Shown in pieces: positions 47,356 to 58,310 of a DNA stretch of 64,000 nucleotides (position 1 is the first letter of the stretch; the number at the start of each line of letters is the position of its first letter). Both the position numbers and the translations under genes were made by a program. The notes beneath the pieces are model-generated. The model saw nothing but the letters and a program-made list of their open reading frames with translations. It ran no database searches and was not told the origin of the DNA. The stretch is from positions 4,741,001 to 4,805,000 of the forward strand of contig JANTQA010000015.1 in NCBI GenBank assembly GCA_027625915.1, given 5' to 3'. This stretch comes from Anaeramoeba flamelloides (Eukaryota; Metamonada; Anaeramoebidae).

Positions 47356-50180
47356 GTTTATGTTTTAGATTGACTATTGGTTGGATATCAAAAAATTTAA
47401 TTTAAAATTAATAAAAATAAAAAAAATTTTCAGAAAATGAGCAAAAAAGAAAAAAAGGAACTTACAATATTAATAAATATAAAAAAATAAATAAAATTTT
47501 GGGTCGTTATGATTTTAAAGGTTATTTTAAATTGTTTAAAAACATATCGTGTTCAGAGTCTTTGGTGTTGTGCATTTCAAAATTATGATATCTCATAATA
47601 ATTAACTAAAAACACTTTTTTTTGGATTTTGAATAAATTTATTTTTTAATTGCAATTATTAAGCTTATTCATGAAATTACTTGCTTTTGAAGATATAATT
47701 CAACGTTTCGGGTACACGAGAAATTAAAATTGATGAATTATTGCGACATATTGCTTATATTAATCAAATTACTGCAATTATTTCAAAAAAATCAAAAAAA
47801 AAAAAACCAAGACTTTATTTTGGGATAAATTGGCACAGAAACCAAGAAAAGGATGAATAAATAAACTGATCCTTTGATGAAAGTGGTAGAGAAGATTCGG
47901 TGGGGTTGTAAATATATGATTATAGAAGAATTTGCGGAGCTTTTTGCATTTTTCTCTTTTAATATTTTTTGTTAATCCTATCAAAAAGATTTAATTTTGA
48001 GAAAAATATTGAGCAAAAAAAATTCTCCAGATAAGACATTAATTTCGGATTTAAACCCACTAATGTGACTGCGTGGTTGTTCAACAAATTAACTTTATTG
48101 ATATTACCGAAATTGCTTCCAAATTAAAGTCCAAATTGATCGAAAGAAATTTTTGTTTTTTTCAGAATTTTTACTTATAATTTCACTTTCATTTCTCTGT
48201 TAAATCTTTCATAATGGATCCCAATTGATGCAAAATGATCATGGTAATCGGTTTTAAAGCATTTTAACCCCACATTCAAAGAAATAATTGGAAAACAGAT
48301 TTGATTCGAGTTAGAGATAATTAGTTCATGGAAAACTCATAAATCGGGTATTTTACTCTCTTTGATTAATACAGAACATTGAAATTTCTTGAATTGCTTC
48401 TAATGTTTTTAATTGTCTCAAAATTTACAAAAAAAGTTTCGATCACAAAATTATTTGTTACCAAAATTTTTTTTTTGTTCAATTTTTCATTTTTTAATTC
48501 GGAAAAATGTTGGTTTATTTTCCATATTTGTCTTTTCACAGATTTGTCTTTTTTTTGACAAAGAAACTGACACAAACCTTTTCTATACCCTATTGGATAC
48601 CCATTTAAACCACGTTCTTTTAAAAACTCTTCTTGAAAGAGTACTAAATAAAGTGTTTTGCCTTGAAAATTAATGCGAAACTTTACTCAAATTTCGTTTT
48701 AGTTTTATAATAATTTCTTTTGTGCTATTGGGCAAATTGAAGGAATAACAACAAGTGCCCGTTGGGGAAACCGAAAACAACCGGAATTGAGAGAAAAGAT
48801 ATGTCTTTTTTTTGGTTTTTGTTTTTCGTTGTTGTTTGTTACGTTTCGAAAAATAAAGTTTGGAGAAAAAAATTATTAAAAAGAGAAACTGTTTTTTGTG
48901 TTGGTTTATTGTTAGTTTTAATTCAGTGATCTTCATGAATCAGTTTTTCAATTTTTTTTTTTTTTTTTTTTTTTGGTAGGTTGATTTTTGTGGATAAAAC
49001 AAAGAGGGTGTGTTAAAAAATTGTGAATTTTTGAACGATTTGAAAAAATAGAACGAGTCAAGTTGGTGTGTGTGTGTTGTGGTTTCTTTTCAATTGATTC
49101 GATCATTTTTGATCAAAAATCTATTTTTTTTTTTTTGACAATTGAGGTTTTTGATGGTTGGTGTTTTTATAAAATTAATTTAAGAGAAATTTTGCTATTG
49201 TTTCAATTTTTTCTTTGGTTTTACCAAAGGTGTAACTGTCAAAAAAAAACTTATTCTTGTTTTGTGAGAATTTTTTTTTTTTTTTTTTTTGGGTAAAATA
49301 ATTTTCAGCAAATAGAAATCTTTAAATAAAATTAAGAATGACATTTAGTTCATTAAAAACGGATGTAATCATTGTGTTTTTCTGTTTCTGGTTATTTATA
49401 AATCCATAATCCATTTTTGAAAGAATATCTGCATTTAAAATTCTGCAAGTAAAATTCCAGTTTTTTTTTTTGTTTTGTTACTTGTACTTTTTCAAGGAGT
49501 GGTGATCGCCCCATTATACGTTGCCTCTTTTTTTTGTTGTGTTATTTGACTGTTTGTGTTTCACAAAAAAATTTTGTTATTTTTCTGATTAATTAGGAAT
49601 GGTTTGTTTTTTTTTTTCTTGCAAAATCCCCATTTTTTAATGTAAAGAGCATGTATTCAGTTAGACACTCAATTTCTTGAATAAAAAAAAAGCCAACCAA
49701 TACGTTTGTTTGGTGGTCCAACGAATAGGTCCACAAGCGCGTGTGAAAAACAAAACTTTATTTGAGAAGAGAAAAAACGAAAAATTTGAATTTCTAACTT
49801 TTTACTTTTTGTTTCAAAATTTGGAAAGGACAACAGGTAGACTAAATTCAGTGGCTTGTGATGTTTTGGTATTCTCTAAATCACCTAACAAACCTGAAAA
49901 TAATTAAATTTAAGGTTCTTCGTTACATTCTTATTTCAAGTTGGTTTTGGTTGGGTGATCTTTAAAAAGAAAGTCAATTATCTTCAAACTTGATCAAGTC
50001 TTGTAAAAAAAAGATTGAGAAAGTTAAAATTTATCAGTAAAAAGCGATATTTTAAGATTTAAAGCGATTTTATTTTCATTTTAAAAACTTTTCAGAAGAA
50101 AAAATTGAACCTTACTGATAAAAAAATATATTATTTACATGTTTATTATTATTATTGATGAGAGGTCATTCAACAAGATC
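47356..50180. other. Gene-poor region, T-rich and partly less AT-biased
   Basis: No gene is assigned. From about 47900 to 49950 the sequence is less AT-biased than typical spacers and has a T/G-rich character on the plus strand (for example GTTGGTGTGTGTGTGTTG near 49060). Short frames at 48413-48673 (+), 48670-48936 (-) and 49677-49907 (+) have plausible composition but no family resemblance. This could be an unrecognised gene with long untranslated parts, a non-coding transcript, or decayed coding sequence. Confidence 0.4.
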
Positions 50181-50194
50181 CCCTTTCACCGTTT

Positions 50195-50415
50195 ATTGCA
50201 AAATAAAAAAATCAAAATTTTCATTTGGTTTTCCAAAAAAAAACACCTCTCAAGAATGAATATAAATCATCAAAGTTCCCAATTCTAAAAAGGGAAATCA
50301 ATAATTTAAGCTTCTTAATAATTAAAAATTTAAAAAGGGCATGATTTATAAAATCCCTTTTTGGAAAAGTTGAATGAAAAATTTGTTCAATTCATTTTGA
50401 AACAAATAGTATTTA
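50195..50415 (+). repeat. Dispersed repeat with TTTCCAAAA ends, copy 2 of 3
   Basis: It matches 16575-16800 and 53765-53980; it contains CAAAGTTCCCAATTCTAAAA and ends TTTTGGAAAAGTTGAATGAA. Confidence 0.7.
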
Positions 50416-50580
50416 ACATTAGAATTTTTTTAATTTGTGTAATAAAGAGAAAATTTTTTATATGTTCAGAATATTCCAAAAAGTAAAAAAAACCCAGAGC
50501 ACTTCAAAAATAAATAGAAAACCTCAAAAAAACCTCGAACACTTAACAAACAAACAAAAAAACCAAGTAAACCTAACGGC

Positions 50581-50731
50581 GTTTTTTTTAATTTGAGAAA
50601 GTAAAAGAAAAGTTCAATAATTTTCTTTTTATTTCTCAAATTAAAAAAAAAGCACTGTTAGCTTTTCTAGACTTCAAATAAATAGAGTAAACTCTTTGAT
50701 TTTCCCCGATTCTCTTGAATTCTGGAAAAGA
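50581..50731 (+). repeat. Hairpin array 5, two hairpins
   Basis: Palindromes at 50581-50650 (TTTAATTTGAGAAAGTAAAA arms) and 50660-50731 (AGCTTTTCTAGACTTC arms) are preceded by right-half fragments at 50460-50580 (AAATAAATAGAAAACCTC type) and the spacer CCTAACGGCG. It lies in spacer DNA rather than in an intron. Confidence 0.75.
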
Positions 50732-51351
50732 TAGACACCTTGCCTTACTTGGAGAAACTTACCAAAAACCCGATTTTATTTGAAAGTTTTTATTCTAGTT
50801 ATAATAAAAAAAGATTATAACTTGTATTATAATTTATATTTAAACAATAAAATGAAATATTTAATTCTCTAACAAAGTCAAGAAAAAGAAAAGGAAATAT
50901 AAAAAAATTAAAGAATAGCGAAAAATTATATAAAACAATTGTAATTATATGTTTCGCACACCACCCGATTGAACCAATTTCAGTTATTCACCTTATGCCG
51001 ATTATGTTCGAATTTTATAATCAAACTCACCCCCTTTATCCATGTTACATAATACCACTAACAACAATAGTTAATCACAACCAATGGCGTTATTTCCAAC
51101 CCAACCTGATTTTACTTTCAGTAAAACACAATACAATATCAAAATATACCCAATTCATATCAATATTTCTCGTAATTAAATACCGACACCAAATTCCAAC
51201 CACAAAGTTGACCCCCACTTTTTTTTTTTTTTTTTTTTTTTCTACCTTTTAAAAAAAAAAAAAACAATTAAAAAAAACAAATTCTTTCGAGAGAAAAAAA
51301 AAATCAAAAAAAAGTAAATGAAAAATAATCTCAAAAATATTTTTTTATTTA
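50732..51351. other. Spacer with a G-poor stretch, nothing assigned
   Basis: From 50945 to 51195 the plus strand is rich in C and poor in G, and is open for 85 codons from 50995 (FEFYNQTHPLYPCYIIPL and onward). The composition is not that of the surrounding noise frames, yet no family is recognised. A poly-T tract follows at 51218-51241. Confidence 0.35.
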
Positions 51352-51546
51352 CAGTCAACCCTCCTTTCAAAGTACAGAATTTAAAAGAAATTTAATTCAC
51401 ATAAAAACATCAAATTAGAGCCCATTTTTTTGAAAATTCTATATAAACACTTTATTTTACTAGAATTTGACTTATGCGTCCCAATTTATGATTTTTTGTA
51501 CCTTAAATTTCGTTTAAATACTATACTTTGAAAGTGGAACCGACTG
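51352..51546. mobile_element. Palindromic MITE, diverged copy (195 bp)
   Basis: It is bordered by TA (51350-51351 and 51547-51548). Ends CAGTCAACCCTCCTTTCAAA and, inverted, CAGTCGGTTCCACTTTCAAA match the family of 10412-10609, and so does CCTTAAATTTCGTTT near the right end. It is more diverged than the other copy, so probably older. Confidence 0.75.
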
Positions 51547-53119
51547 TATTTTTTTAACATGGAATTCACAAAATTATTTAACAATTATTATTAAATAAAG
51601 TTATGTATTATTTTTTTGATCATTATTATAGTAATAATCTTTCAAATTTAAAAAATCCAAAAAAAAATAAAAACATTTAAAAAAATCAAAATTTGAATAA
51701 TATTTTTTTTTCCAATATCAAAAAAATACAACTATATTACTACTTTATCTTTTTTTTTATTTTCACTTTTTATTATAATCCAAGTTTGGACTAAAGAAAA
51801 ATAACAAAATAAATGTATTGTCATATATCTAGATATATAAGTTAGATTTCAAATTTTTTACCCACTTTATAACGTTAATGGGAGTTGTTTGAGGGTTTAT
51901 CACAGTATTCTTCCCAAAAAAATATTTTCAAATTTTTGGATCAAAATCATTTTTTCCAATTTTATAAATTTTGGTTTTACTTTTTCAAATTTTTGCTTTT
52001 TCAAATTTTTCTTTTTCTTTTTTTTTGACAATTTTTTCTTTCTTTTCTTTTTCTTTTTTGTAAAAGATCACGTGAAAAAAAATATCTTCGAAAAGACTAA
52101 TAACCACCATGAAAATTGAGACTATGTAATACCTTTCAAAATGAATTTAATTATTAGTAAAAAATCCTGTTGTTAACGTTTTTTTCAGTGAAAGTTCATT
52201 CATAAAAAATGGGTAATGTTCATTTCAAAAATTATTACTCAGTTTTTTTAGTTTTTGGTTTTATTTATTTTTTTAATTTTTGAATATATCGGGTTTTTAT
52301 ATGTTTAGAATGATTTAAAAGTGAATTATGAATCAGATTTAGTTATTAATTATTAATGAATACTAATGGATAATTGTTTTTTTTTTTTTCAATTTAGTAT
52401 TTCAGATGAGTTACAATTTTTGAAATGATTTATATATATATATATATCATTTTAAATCTTTATTTTAAAACTTTATGAAATTTTAGCAAATCTTGGACAA
52501 TCAGTGAGATATATTTGTTTTTTTACCAATAGATTTATGAGAATTTAAAATAAGGGTTTAATAAATTATTATAATTTAAAAACAAAGTTTTTCTTTTGAA
52601 TTCCCCAATATCCCTTAAAAAAAGCAAGTTTATCAAGATCTAAACATAACATGTTCATGTTTTTTTTTTATTCTTATCAGTATATATTTATTTGTTACAC
52701 ATAATGCTTTTTTAATATTTTTGAAAAGTTTGGAAATAGTTATAGTAAAAAATAGAAAATTTAAGTTAACACCATAGTTGCTAAACAAGAATTTATTAGC
52801 CAAGTCATCATAAAAACACTTATATTAACGATTATAGATTTTTTTCGATTAATTAATCAATGCTTTTTTTCTTTGGGGATGCTGAATTTAAATTAGATAA
52901 AATTTGTCTTAAATACTTTTTTTTTATTCTAAAATATATTTTTTATTTAATATTCTTATGTAACACACAAACATAACATTAATAAAGAAGCATTTGACAA
53001 ACAAATAGCGATTATGAACTACAATATATTTCTTTTAGAAATACATTTAGAAAAAATTAAAAAATGTATTAAGGGATGAAAGCATATCACAGAAATATTT
53101 AAATAAAATATGTTATTAT
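51547..53119. other. Gene-free AT-rich stretch
   Basis: There are homopolymer runs and a TA microsatellite (52432-52447). The open frame at 51889-52119 is Phe-rich and low-complexity. No repeat family member is recognised. Confidence 0.6.
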
Positions 53120-53730
53120 TGAATATAAACAAGCCTATTACCCTCTTGCTGAAATGATCCAAAAAAAAACATTAATCAAATAGTACTCCAAGTTAATACC
53201 TATCAATAAAAAATGAATCTTGTATTAGCAAAAAAACCCAAGAATTTTAGATAAAAATTTAGGATTCCATTCTGTTTCAAAAGTTGTCTTTGCCATGTTC
53301 ACAACTCAAAATTGCTAAATATCTTTCATAATTTTATGACGAAAATTAGACTAATAGTTAAAAATTTTGAATTATCTTAATAGATTATTTTTACAAACTA
53401 TTTCCACCTGGAAATATATTGAAAAAACAACTTGATAAATAATAAGGTAGACAAAAATAAACCCACTTTAGGTTTTTATGTTGATAATTATTGAGGAAAT
53501 ATTTTAATTAAAATATTGAAAAAATTGTTACTTTTGGAGGATCTTAATCAAAATTTTTAAATTGAATAAACTGGAATATTATTATTTTAGGTTTCTATTT
53601 TTAGTTTTGGAAAAGGAAAAAAAAAAATTTCAAAAATTAATAAAAATTAGATGTGATACATTAACAAAAAAAAAAGTAAAAATTTTTGTTCAATAATATG
53701 TATAATAGATTTTTTAGAGCCACACAAACC
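53120..53730 (+). repeat. Large dispersed repeat, copy 1 of 2
   Basis: It matches 62320-63050 in the same orientation, with insertions and deletions. Shared blocks include TGAAAAATATCTTTC-like text, GTTACTTTTGGAGG or GTTACTTTTGGAAG, and TATAATAGATTTTTTAGAG at the right end. It is non-coding. Confidence 0.65.
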
Positions 53731-53764
53731 ATTGTAATCATGTACAACTAATACTGTTAATTGT

Positions 53765-53980
53765 AAAATAAAATGATCAAAATTCTCATTCAGATTTCCA
53801 AAAAAATCCTATTCCAAAGAATTACAATAAACCATCAAAGTCCCCAATTATAAAAGGTAAATAAATAATTTATCCTTGTTTTAAGAATTACAAATTTGAA
53901 ATTGTCTGATGATCTATAAATTTCATTTTAGAAAGCTGAAGAAAAATATTGTTATATTTTTTTTATAACAAATAGTATTG
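53765..53980 (+). repeat. Dispersed repeat with TTTCCAAAA ends, copy 3 of 3
   Basis: It matches 16575-16800 and 50195-50415 and follows the 53120-53730 repeat closely. Confidence 0.7.
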
Positions 53981-54808
53981 TTTTTACCACCAAACACAAC
54001 ACACTTTGCCAAGATATAAATCTTGGGTATAACTATTCTTTTACTTTAACTTTCTTTTTTATACTATCATAATTAATTGAGAAATTAAATCACGATTTTT
54101 CTAATTCTACTGTTACAAATAGAATTTGAAAGAAATGGGCTGTAATTTGTGATTTCTTTTGGAAAACAGTAAATCCAAAAGAATTGAAAATTATTTCCTG
54201 TTTCTTATTCAGACAACTGTATAAAAATAATCAAATCAATTTTATCTAAGAGACTGAATGAAATTAACCAATTCTAGTTTCTGTAGATCTACCCAATCAA
54301 AAATACCTTCAGTTTTGTTCCTCTTTCTTACACCTTTGGAAACCATTATTCAAAATTTACTACTTTTCAAAAAATTGAACAAAAACCAAAACCTTCGATT
54401 TTTTCCATCTAGTAACTTTTTTAATATATCCACACGATAATAAAATCCATCTGTTGTTGTCACTTAAAGTTAAGTGTGTAAACTTGTATCAAAAAAAAAA
54501 TCCAACCATAACAAGACCAACATTTAAAATAAAAGATAAAATCTCACTTAAAATACTAACAAAAAATATTTTCAACCAAAAACAAGATAAATATCTTAAA
54601 AAGTGACGTATTACAAAACAAAAACCTGAGAAAACCACAAGCAAAGTCTTCCAAAAAAAAACAAATAAAGTCCCAAAGAGAAAGAAAACCACAAATAAAC
54701 AATAATAACTCTGATCGAATGGAATAAAAAAAATAAAATGAATCATTTTTCTTCATTTTTTGAATATCCTTTTTTCCAAGAACACACAAAACAATTGCTA
54801 AATTTTTA
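53981..54808. other. Upstream region of the TCF25 gene
   Basis: An open frame of 60 codons at 54258-54440 (RSTQSKIPSVLFLFLTPLE) has no recognised family. From 54490 on the plus strand is A/C-rich, as is usual for leaders in this window, and should hold the promoter and 5' untranslated region. The open minus-strand frames here are shadows of that composition. Confidence 0.5.
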
Positions 54809-56602
54809 ATGAGCCAAAAACGAAGAGCAAAAAAAAAACAAAAAAAAAAAAAGGCACCTAACAAAAACAGAAACAGAAACAAAAACAAAAACCAAAGAAA
54901 CAAAAACAAAAACAAAAACAAAAACAAAAACAAAAACAAAAACAAAAACAAAAACCAAAACCAAAACCAAAACAAACAAAATGAAGAAAAAAAACAACAA
55001 CAAATCCACAATTTAAAAGTGTCTTCGTTATTGAGGAGCGATCTGAACTTAATGAATTCTGAAAGGGAATTAGAATCCTTTTTTGGAAAAAGTATTATTA
55101 ACAAATCGAAAAAATTAAATAAAAAACAAGCAACGAATTATGGGAGCCAAAACACAAAAAAAAACAAGAAACAGATGAAAGCACAAAGAATAATGGAGCA
55201 AAGGCTCAAAAAAGCAAACGATCGGCTGAAGAGGAGGATCCACAATCGCTTTATCCCATCAAAGAACTGGGACGTGCCACTTGGGTGTGGTTTCAAGTTT
55301 GAAAAGCTCTCCTCTGGCTTGGGGCTAAACCAATACACACTGGTCTATGATCAGGTCTATGAACGATACCGAAACGAAGCGATGCAGGTTGTTGAAACAC
55401 ACGGCAACCCCAACCTGCTGGGCACGGTGCTCTCGCTCTGCCCCTACCAATTGGAGGCCTTATTGTCGCTTTACAAGATCTGTGTGATCACACGCGAGAA
55501 CGAGTCTGCACTTACCTTTTTGGGGAAGGCGCTGTACGCGATCGACAACGCGTTTCCCAAGGAGTTTGTGGACGCTGTGGGATCAGGCACCGCTCGTCTC
55601 CAGCCCAAGGATCAAGCCGTCATTGAAATTTTTGACGCATACTCCGATCTGCTCCAGAAAAAGGGCTGCTTTGAGACGCAATTTGAGGTATTAAAATTTG
55701 CTCTATCATTAAGCCCCGAACGCGATCCTTGCAAAATCTTTTTGAAAATCGACAACCCCATCATCAAGGCCAAGAAATGGGACTACGTTCTCGATTGCTG
55801 TAAAAACTTTGGGACATACAAGGGCGTTGAACTCGCCGATTTGCCCTCCTTTGCCTATCTCGAGGCATTCGCAAAATTTTTACTCAACGATAATGGCGCA
55901 GACCAAAGCTTACAAAACGCAATGAAGAAATTCCCCCAATTGGTTTCCTTGATTATCGAAAAGAATTCAATGACGGGGCCGATCAATGAAAAGATTTCGT
56001 CTTTAAAAAACATCAAATGGGGATCAATAACCCAGAACCAATTTTTTGCCCGCGAGTGCCAAGTGGATTCAATTTCCAGATTACAAAAAATATTTATCGA
56101 AAGGTGCACAAGCCTTTTTAAACTTTACAAAAGAGTACCAAAAGAATCGAATCTTGAAAAAATTTCAAAGAAAAAGGGCAAAATGGTTAAAAAAATGTTA
56201 AAAAATTGGTTTGCGAAAAACGCCTTAGCGGTACAAGACCAATATCAAAACAATAAAGAAGACATTTTGGAAATTACATCAGCAGTCGAATCTTGGTATA
56301 TCGTCTTAGAAAAAGAAAAGAATTTCCATAATATTATCGTTGAACAAATACTTGGCAATGAGAATTCAATACCAACAGAATTATTATTAAACGAAAACCA
56401 CCAACAACAGCGGCAGCAACAGCAACAGCAGCAAAATAATATCCAAGAAAATGATCAAGACGATGACGAATTAGAGGTTGAAGACGAATGGGAAGTTGAA
56501 GACGAATTCAATATTAGTGATAGTGAAGATGATGATGATGATAACGATGATAACAATGATGGTGATGGCTCAGTAGATGAAACATTTGTTGTTAATAATT
56601 AG
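54809..56602 (+). CDS. TCF25: TCF25/Rqc1 family protein (ribosome-associated quality control)
   Basis: TCF25 (Nulp1; yeast Rqc1) belongs to the complex that handles stalled 60S ribosomes and their nascent chains, working with the ubiquitin ligase Ltn1. Single exon, 597 aa (human about 676). The N-terminus is basic with Lys-Asn repeats from AAAAAC DNA repeats (residues about 18-60). Then comes LMNSERELESFFGKS, the short motif at the start of the conserved part; the helical-repeat core of the family (about 154-400) runs from WDVPLGCGFKFEKLSSGL through PYQLEALLSLYKICVIT, FLGKALYAIDNAF, LQKKGCFETQFEVLKFALSL and DPCKIFLKIDN. The tail has a Gln run and an acidic, Asp-rich end. About 55180-55700 uses strikingly GC-rich codons compared with the rest of the gene and window. 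The stop is TAG, the only one among the genes here. Confidence 0.9.
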   Translation: MSQKRRAKKKQKKKKAPNKNRNRNKNKNQRNKNKNKNKNKNKNKNKNKNQNQNQNKQNEEKKQQQIHNLKVSSLLRSDLNLMNSERELESFFGKSIINKSKKLNKKQATNYGSQNTKKNKKQMKAQRIMEQRLKKANDRLKRRIHNRFIPSKNWDVPLGCGFKFEKLSSGLGLNQYTLVYDQVYERYRNEAMQVVETHGNPNLLGTVLSLCPYQLEALLSLYKICVITRENESALTFLGKALYAIDNAFPKEFVDAVGSGTARLQPKDQAVIEIFDAYSDLLQKKGCFETQFEVLKFALSLSPERDPCKIFLKIDNPIIKAKKWDYVLDCCKNFGTYKGVELADLPSFAYLEAFAKFLLNDNGADQSLQNAMKKFPQLVSLIIEKNSMTGPINEKISSLKNIKWGSITQNQFFARECQVDSISRLQKIFIERCTSLFKLYKRVPKESNLEKISKKKGKMVKKMLKNWFAKNALAVQDQYQNNKEDILEITSAVESWYIVLEKEKNFHNIIVEQILGNENSIPTELLLNENHQQQRQQQQQQQNNIQENDQDDDELEVEDEWEVEDEFNISDSEDDDDDNDDNNDGDGSVDETFVVNN

Positions 56603-56844
56603 GCCCATCAATTTTTTTTTTTTTTTTTTTTAAAATTTTTCTTTTCTTTTTCTTTTTTTCCTTTTTTTACAATTATATCTTAAATTTATATATAGACAAA
56701 TCTGTGGAATTATTTTTTAATGGCATTTTCAAAAAAAAAAAAAAACGGAAAAAATAATTAAAGTTATAAAATAAAAAAAAAATAAAAAATCATTATTTAA
56801 TAATCTTTTTATCAAAAAAACATTATTTTCTTTTGAATTCCCTA

Positions 56845-58310
56845 AAAAAAACCCAATTCAAAATTTTTAACCCACCAAAATTCAATTTCTGAAAAAAAAA
56901 ATCTTATTTAATCACTTCTTGTGGAAAATACTCAATTAGAAAAATTCACTAATTGAAATGTTAACACTTATTAATAAATTACAATAATCACAAAATAAAA
57001 AATAAATAATTATCAATTCTAATAAATTATTGGGGTGTATAAAATTTTGGAGAGGAAACAAGAAAAAAATGCGATCAATGAAATATTCCCAAAAATACCC
57101 CAAAATCGAAAATACCAGAAAATTTTTTAACCACTAAAAAAACACCTTTTGAAAAACTTCTAAGAAACTTTATTACCATTGCACTATGTTTAATGATAAA
57201 AATGTAATTTTTATGTAAAATATTTCTTTTTATTTACTGAAAAATGCAAAATGTGAAAAATTACTAATTTTTTTATTTTTTATTTAGAGAAAGGAGCAAT
57301 TAAAGAAAATTAATCAAATAAAAAAAAGAGAAGAAGAACAATAATTAAAATATATATAAAAAATAATATTATCATTTTCATGACCAAGTAGAAAATATCC
57401 GAGTCCTGAATACAGAAAATTACTAATTTCGGGGAATAATGTTTGGCTAATTTTTATGTGAAAGGAATTTGGATCTCTGATATATGTATAATTTCTGATC
57501 ATTTCTAAATGGAATTAAAATAAGAGTGAAAATGTATGTGTAATTACACTTCCCAATTGGTATCATTACTCATAATTTTGTAATCTTAAATGCAATCCAA
57601 AAATTACTGAGTAATATCTAATAGTACTTCATTGACATGTAACACACAATCCGTTTACCTAAGCCGATCCTGATTTAATTTTCAATCCCAGAAGAAAAAT
57701 TGGTCGAATCTAACCCAAAATATCACAAACACACCATACTCAAATATACCTCGACATACACTTATACCTCTTCCTTAATAAGCACTAAAATACCCAAATA
57801 TACTCAAAAAAACCCAAAAACTTATAAGTTTAAAGAAGAAAATTCAAAAAAAAGATTAATTCTTTAGTAAAATTTATATTTTACAACAAATATTTATCTC
57901 TGAACACTAAAGTTTCTTAAAATTTCTTCAAAAGGTGTTTTTAACTGGTTATAATATTTTTCAGTTTTTTCGATTTTGGGGTATTTTTGGGAATATTTCA
58001 AACAACCAAAAAAATTGAATGGGAAAATTGCTTCTAAATTCTATTAGGAATATTGATCGTCTAATAGTTTAGGTACCATAGACTTATATTATTTGAGTTA
58101 TTCTATTTGGAACAACTTAACTTTAATATAATATCAATTGTTGAAAAAAAATATTACGATCCAAATAAATAAGTTAAGGAATTCAAAAATTGAAATGAAA
58201 TTCAAATCGAAAAAGATGGAAAAATGATTTTTCTATTTGTCAAATATCAAAATTATTTCTAATTTGTACAAATTTGTATTATTATGATTGTTTGAACCAT
58301 TTTAACTTTA
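56845..58310 (+). mobile_element. CCAAAAATTT-family element split by an inserted element
   Basis: TA at 56843-56844 precedes the start AAAAAAACCCAATTCAAAAT. Positions 56845-57087 match the left half and about 58000-58310 the right half of 61458-61998 (GATCGTCTAATAGTTTAGGT, AATATAATATCAATTGTTGA). Between them lies the element 57085-58001. The right end is not well defined. Confidence 0.7.
57085..58001. mobile_element. Nested TIR element with ATTCCCAAAAATACCCC ends (about 0.9 kb)
   Basis: The first 34 bases (TGAAATATTCCCAAAAATAC and on to TCGAAAA) are repeated exactly, inverted, at the other end, and similarity continues inward for about 100 bases (shared AAAAACACCTTTTGAA, AAGAAACTTTA). Perfect outer ends suggest a fairly recent insertion. 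The interior has no transposase. Target duplication is unclear; similar AAACAA..AAAAAAATTG-like text on both sides may be a diverged duplication. Confidence 0.75.

Noticed and set aside
49495-49535. A small nuclear RNA gene suggested by a GC-rich run before poly-T
   Set aside because: The sequence GGAGTGGTGATCGCCCCATT does not match conserved parts of known spliceosomal RNAs or a B-box.
54556-55104. Long open frames on the minus strand opposite TCF25
   Set aside because: They mirror the AAAAAC repeats that encode Lys-Asn runs; the translation is Phe/Val/Leu low complexity with no family resemblance.
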